Assembly (NCBI RefSeq): GCF_937123705.1
Contig: NZ_CAKZKO010000055.1
Coordinates: 62,001 to 126,000 of the forward strand
DNA length: 64,000 bases
From: an uncultured Paraglaciecola sp.
GTDB lineage: Bacteria > Pseudomonadota > Gammaproteobacteria > Enterobacterales > Alteromonadaceae
Direction: 5' to 3'
Shown: positions 62,321 to 64,000 of the stretch, piece after piece
Position numbering within the stretch: position 1 is the first letter of the stretch
Layout of the letters: every line of letters starts with the position of its first letter
The notes under the pieces: model-generated
What the model was told of the DNA's origin: nothing
The model's input: the letters and a program-made list of their open reading frames with translations, nothing else
Database searches by the model: none
Program-made: the position numbers and the translations under genes

Positions 62321-62685
62321 GACATCAATCCTTTGATTTATTTCCTAATCAAAGCTTAGTCAATTTGGGTTATATTTCCATTTTAATTATGGCTGTCTTT
62401 ATAAAAGAAAAACGTTAACAGACCTTAACGTTTGCTTTGGAACTGGAGTGAGCCTTGGACTAATACTTTACATGCATAAACCTCTATTTAAATTCACTAC
62501 TCTTCGCCAAAATCCGCTCGTGTTTTAGTTTGGAAAATGGCTTGGTTAAGACCTGTATTTAGCAGCCATAAATAACTATTGAAAAATACAATTCGGTTTA
62601 GCTGCATCAATGGGCTATTTTACTACCCTAGTTTGTGACAAAGTATTAACAAATAAAAACATTATGTTATGCATTGGGCGCTAAA
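62321..62685. other. 365-base intergenic region
   Basis: I see no coding frame here. It contains a 9-bp inverted repeat AAACGTTAA (62410-62418) / TTAACGTTT (62425-62433). On the minus strand that repeat is followed by TTCTTTTAT, so it could be a weak leftward terminator, though no gene ends there. The promoter of the rightward acyl-CoA synthetase gene should be in its right half. Confidence 0.4.
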
Positions 62686-64000
62686 TGTCGACACCTACAG
62701 AGTTAGAGTTATTCGCTGATTTTGAAAAAATAAGTTACCAACAACGTTATCGGTGTAAAACGACATACGATATTTTTAGTCACGTTGCCGACAGTTTTCC
62801 CGAAGATTTAGCTATTTCGGAGCATGTTACTGCTACTCGTGATGAAATACCTAAAACGCTTAATTTTGCGTCGTTAACCAATAAAATTAATCAAACCGCT
62901 AATTTACTCACATCACTGGGCGTTGAGCGTACTGATGTTGTGTCTATTTTATTGCCTAATTTAGCAGAAACTCATTTAAGTATTTGGGGCGCTCAAGCGG
63001 TAGCCATTGCCAATCCAATTAACCATCTTTTGCAAGTTGACCACATCATTGAAATATTGAATGAGGTGAAGGCAAAAGTGTTAGTCACCGTTTCTGTCGA
63101 TGATGCCACCGAATTAGGTCAAAAAGTGCAGCATATTATTGATAGTGTGCCATCGCTTAAACACCTGCTTGTGCTTGAAAGTAATGCCAGCGGCGCCAGT
63201 TATAAAACCGTTAACATAGCTGATTTTAATCAAGGGATTGCTAACCAATCCAGCGATAGATTGCCGCAACATTCGCAGCCCAAGGGTGAAGATCTTGCTA
63301 TGTATTTTCATACCGGAGGCACCACTGGCCGCCCTAAAGTCGCCAGACTTTCCCATGATGGCATTAGTTTTGTGGTGCAAGTGTATGCAGGTTTTAACGC
63401 TTATCATGGTAAAACGCCGGTATTAAATGCCTTACCTTTGTTTCATGTGTTTGGGGTGATTGCGGCTAGTTTGTCGATGTTTATGGTGGGTCGCGCTGTG
63501 GTCATTATGACGCCACAAGGCTTTCGACATCCCAACACCGTAAAAAATTGGTGGTATTTTGTGAACAAGTATCAAGTGTGTTGGTTTCCTACAGTGCCCA
63601 CTATTATGTCGGTTTTATTGCAGCAGCCCGATGAAAATATTGACTTGAGTTGTTGTGAGTATGCAGGTTGTGGCTCGGCACCTTTACCTTATGAACTAAA
63701 GCTCGCGTTCGAGAAGAAGTTTGATTGTTTGGTGACTAATGGTTACGGCATGACCGAAACATCCTGTTTGATAGCCAGAGTATTACCAGAATATCCCGTT
63801 GACGGCGTGTCAGTGGGCAATGCCATCCCTTACTCTCAGGTGATTGCTGCGCACATAGTTGATAACAAAATTAGTCGGGTTTGTGCAGCAAATGAACCCG
63901 GAGTGATCTTAGTAAAAGGCCCCAATGTGTTTCAAGGTTATTTAAATGAATCCGATAACGCAGGCGCTTGGGTTGAGGATGAATGGTTTAATACTGGTGA
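62686..64000 (+). CDS. AMP-dependent acyl-CoA synthetase/ligase (runs off right edge)
   Basis: An open frame from the ATG at 62686 (MSTPTELELFADFEKI) continues without a stop to the window end, about 438 residues. It shows VSILLPNLAETHLSIWGAQA, the AMP-binding P-loop YFHTGGTTGRPKVARLSH, NALPLFHVFG, then NGYGMTETSC and FNTG(D/E) near the edge. It activates a carboxylic acid with ATP to acyl-AMP and then CoA thioester. The C-terminal domain is beyond the window. It is likely to feed the acyl-CoA dehydrogenases to the left. Confidence 0.93.

Overview
The window is a chromosomal segment of a marine gammaproteobacterium, most likely in the Alteromonadaceae (Alteromonas, Glaciecola or Paraglaciecola type). 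The reasons are moderate-to-low GC, conserved gammaproteobacterial gene blocks (priA/rpmE/malic enzyme, ftsN-hslV-hslU, gmk-rpoZ-spoT, recG-rsmJ, hemCDXY), a large TonB-dependent receptor, a DUF3718 protein, and a large acyl-CoA dehydrogenase/esterase repertoire. The genus assignment is an inference. No rRNA, tRNA or CRISPR array was recognised.

Layout. 1-7.6 kb: 5' part of prlC (leftward, sigma32-like promoter), gor, a DUF418 membrane protein, a TIM-barrel protein, then hslU, hslV (strong sigma32-like promoter) and ftsN leftward. 7.7-14 kb: a PKD-repeat lipoprotein ending in a TonB C-terminal domain sits between ftsN and priA; then rpmE with a structured leader, and malic enzyme. 14-18.9 kb: a DUF3718 gene whose Shine-Dalgarno is inside a long hairpin, an IMPACT/YigZ protein, an EamA transporter, two adjacent toxin-antitoxin modules (BrnT/BrnA-like and HEPN/MNT), and a flavoprotein. 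19-21.2 kb: an exported alpha/beta hydrolase co-transcribed with an ECF sigma factor that carries its own membrane domain. 21.2-30.4 kb: rsmJ, recG, an NTF2-like protein, a peroxiredoxin-like protein, ridA, spoT, rpoZ, gmk, cyaY and a carboxylesterase. 30.4-37 kb: FecI-like sigma factor, minimal FecR-like protein, TonB-dependent receptor, SLC13 transporter and SGNH hydrolase, a plausible uptake/de-esterification locus. 37-43.1 kb: small periplasmic proteins, a GNAT gene with no ordinary start codon, and hemCDXY.

43.1-49.1 kb is the most interesting chromosomal block. A LysM/TPR lipoprotein converges on a three-gene unit with 4-base overlaps: a transmembrane Ser/Thr kinase with periplasmic sensor and HAMP, a LysM/NodB deacetylase lipoprotein, and a TPR envelope protein. 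A PP2C phosphatase is divergent from the kinase. This looks like a self-contained envelope-sensing phospho-signalling system. 49.2-58.5 kb is acyl-CoA catabolism: four acyl-CoA dehydrogenases (two forming a probable heteromeric pair), a class C beta-lactamase-like hydrolase, a type B carboxylesterase and an old-yellow-enzyme reductase. An acyl-CoA synthetase at the right edge (62.7-64 kb) probably belongs to the same pathway.

58.7-61 kb interrupts that catabolic region. It is a short array of integron gene cassettes without a visible integrase: a TIR protein, a HEPN ribonuclease-like protein and a DUF805 membrane protein, in which two cassette stop codons lie inside attC core sites. A 146-bp inverted-repeat element and a RAYT-type (Y1/HUH) transposase follow. 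The TIR and HEPN cassettes are candidate defence genes.
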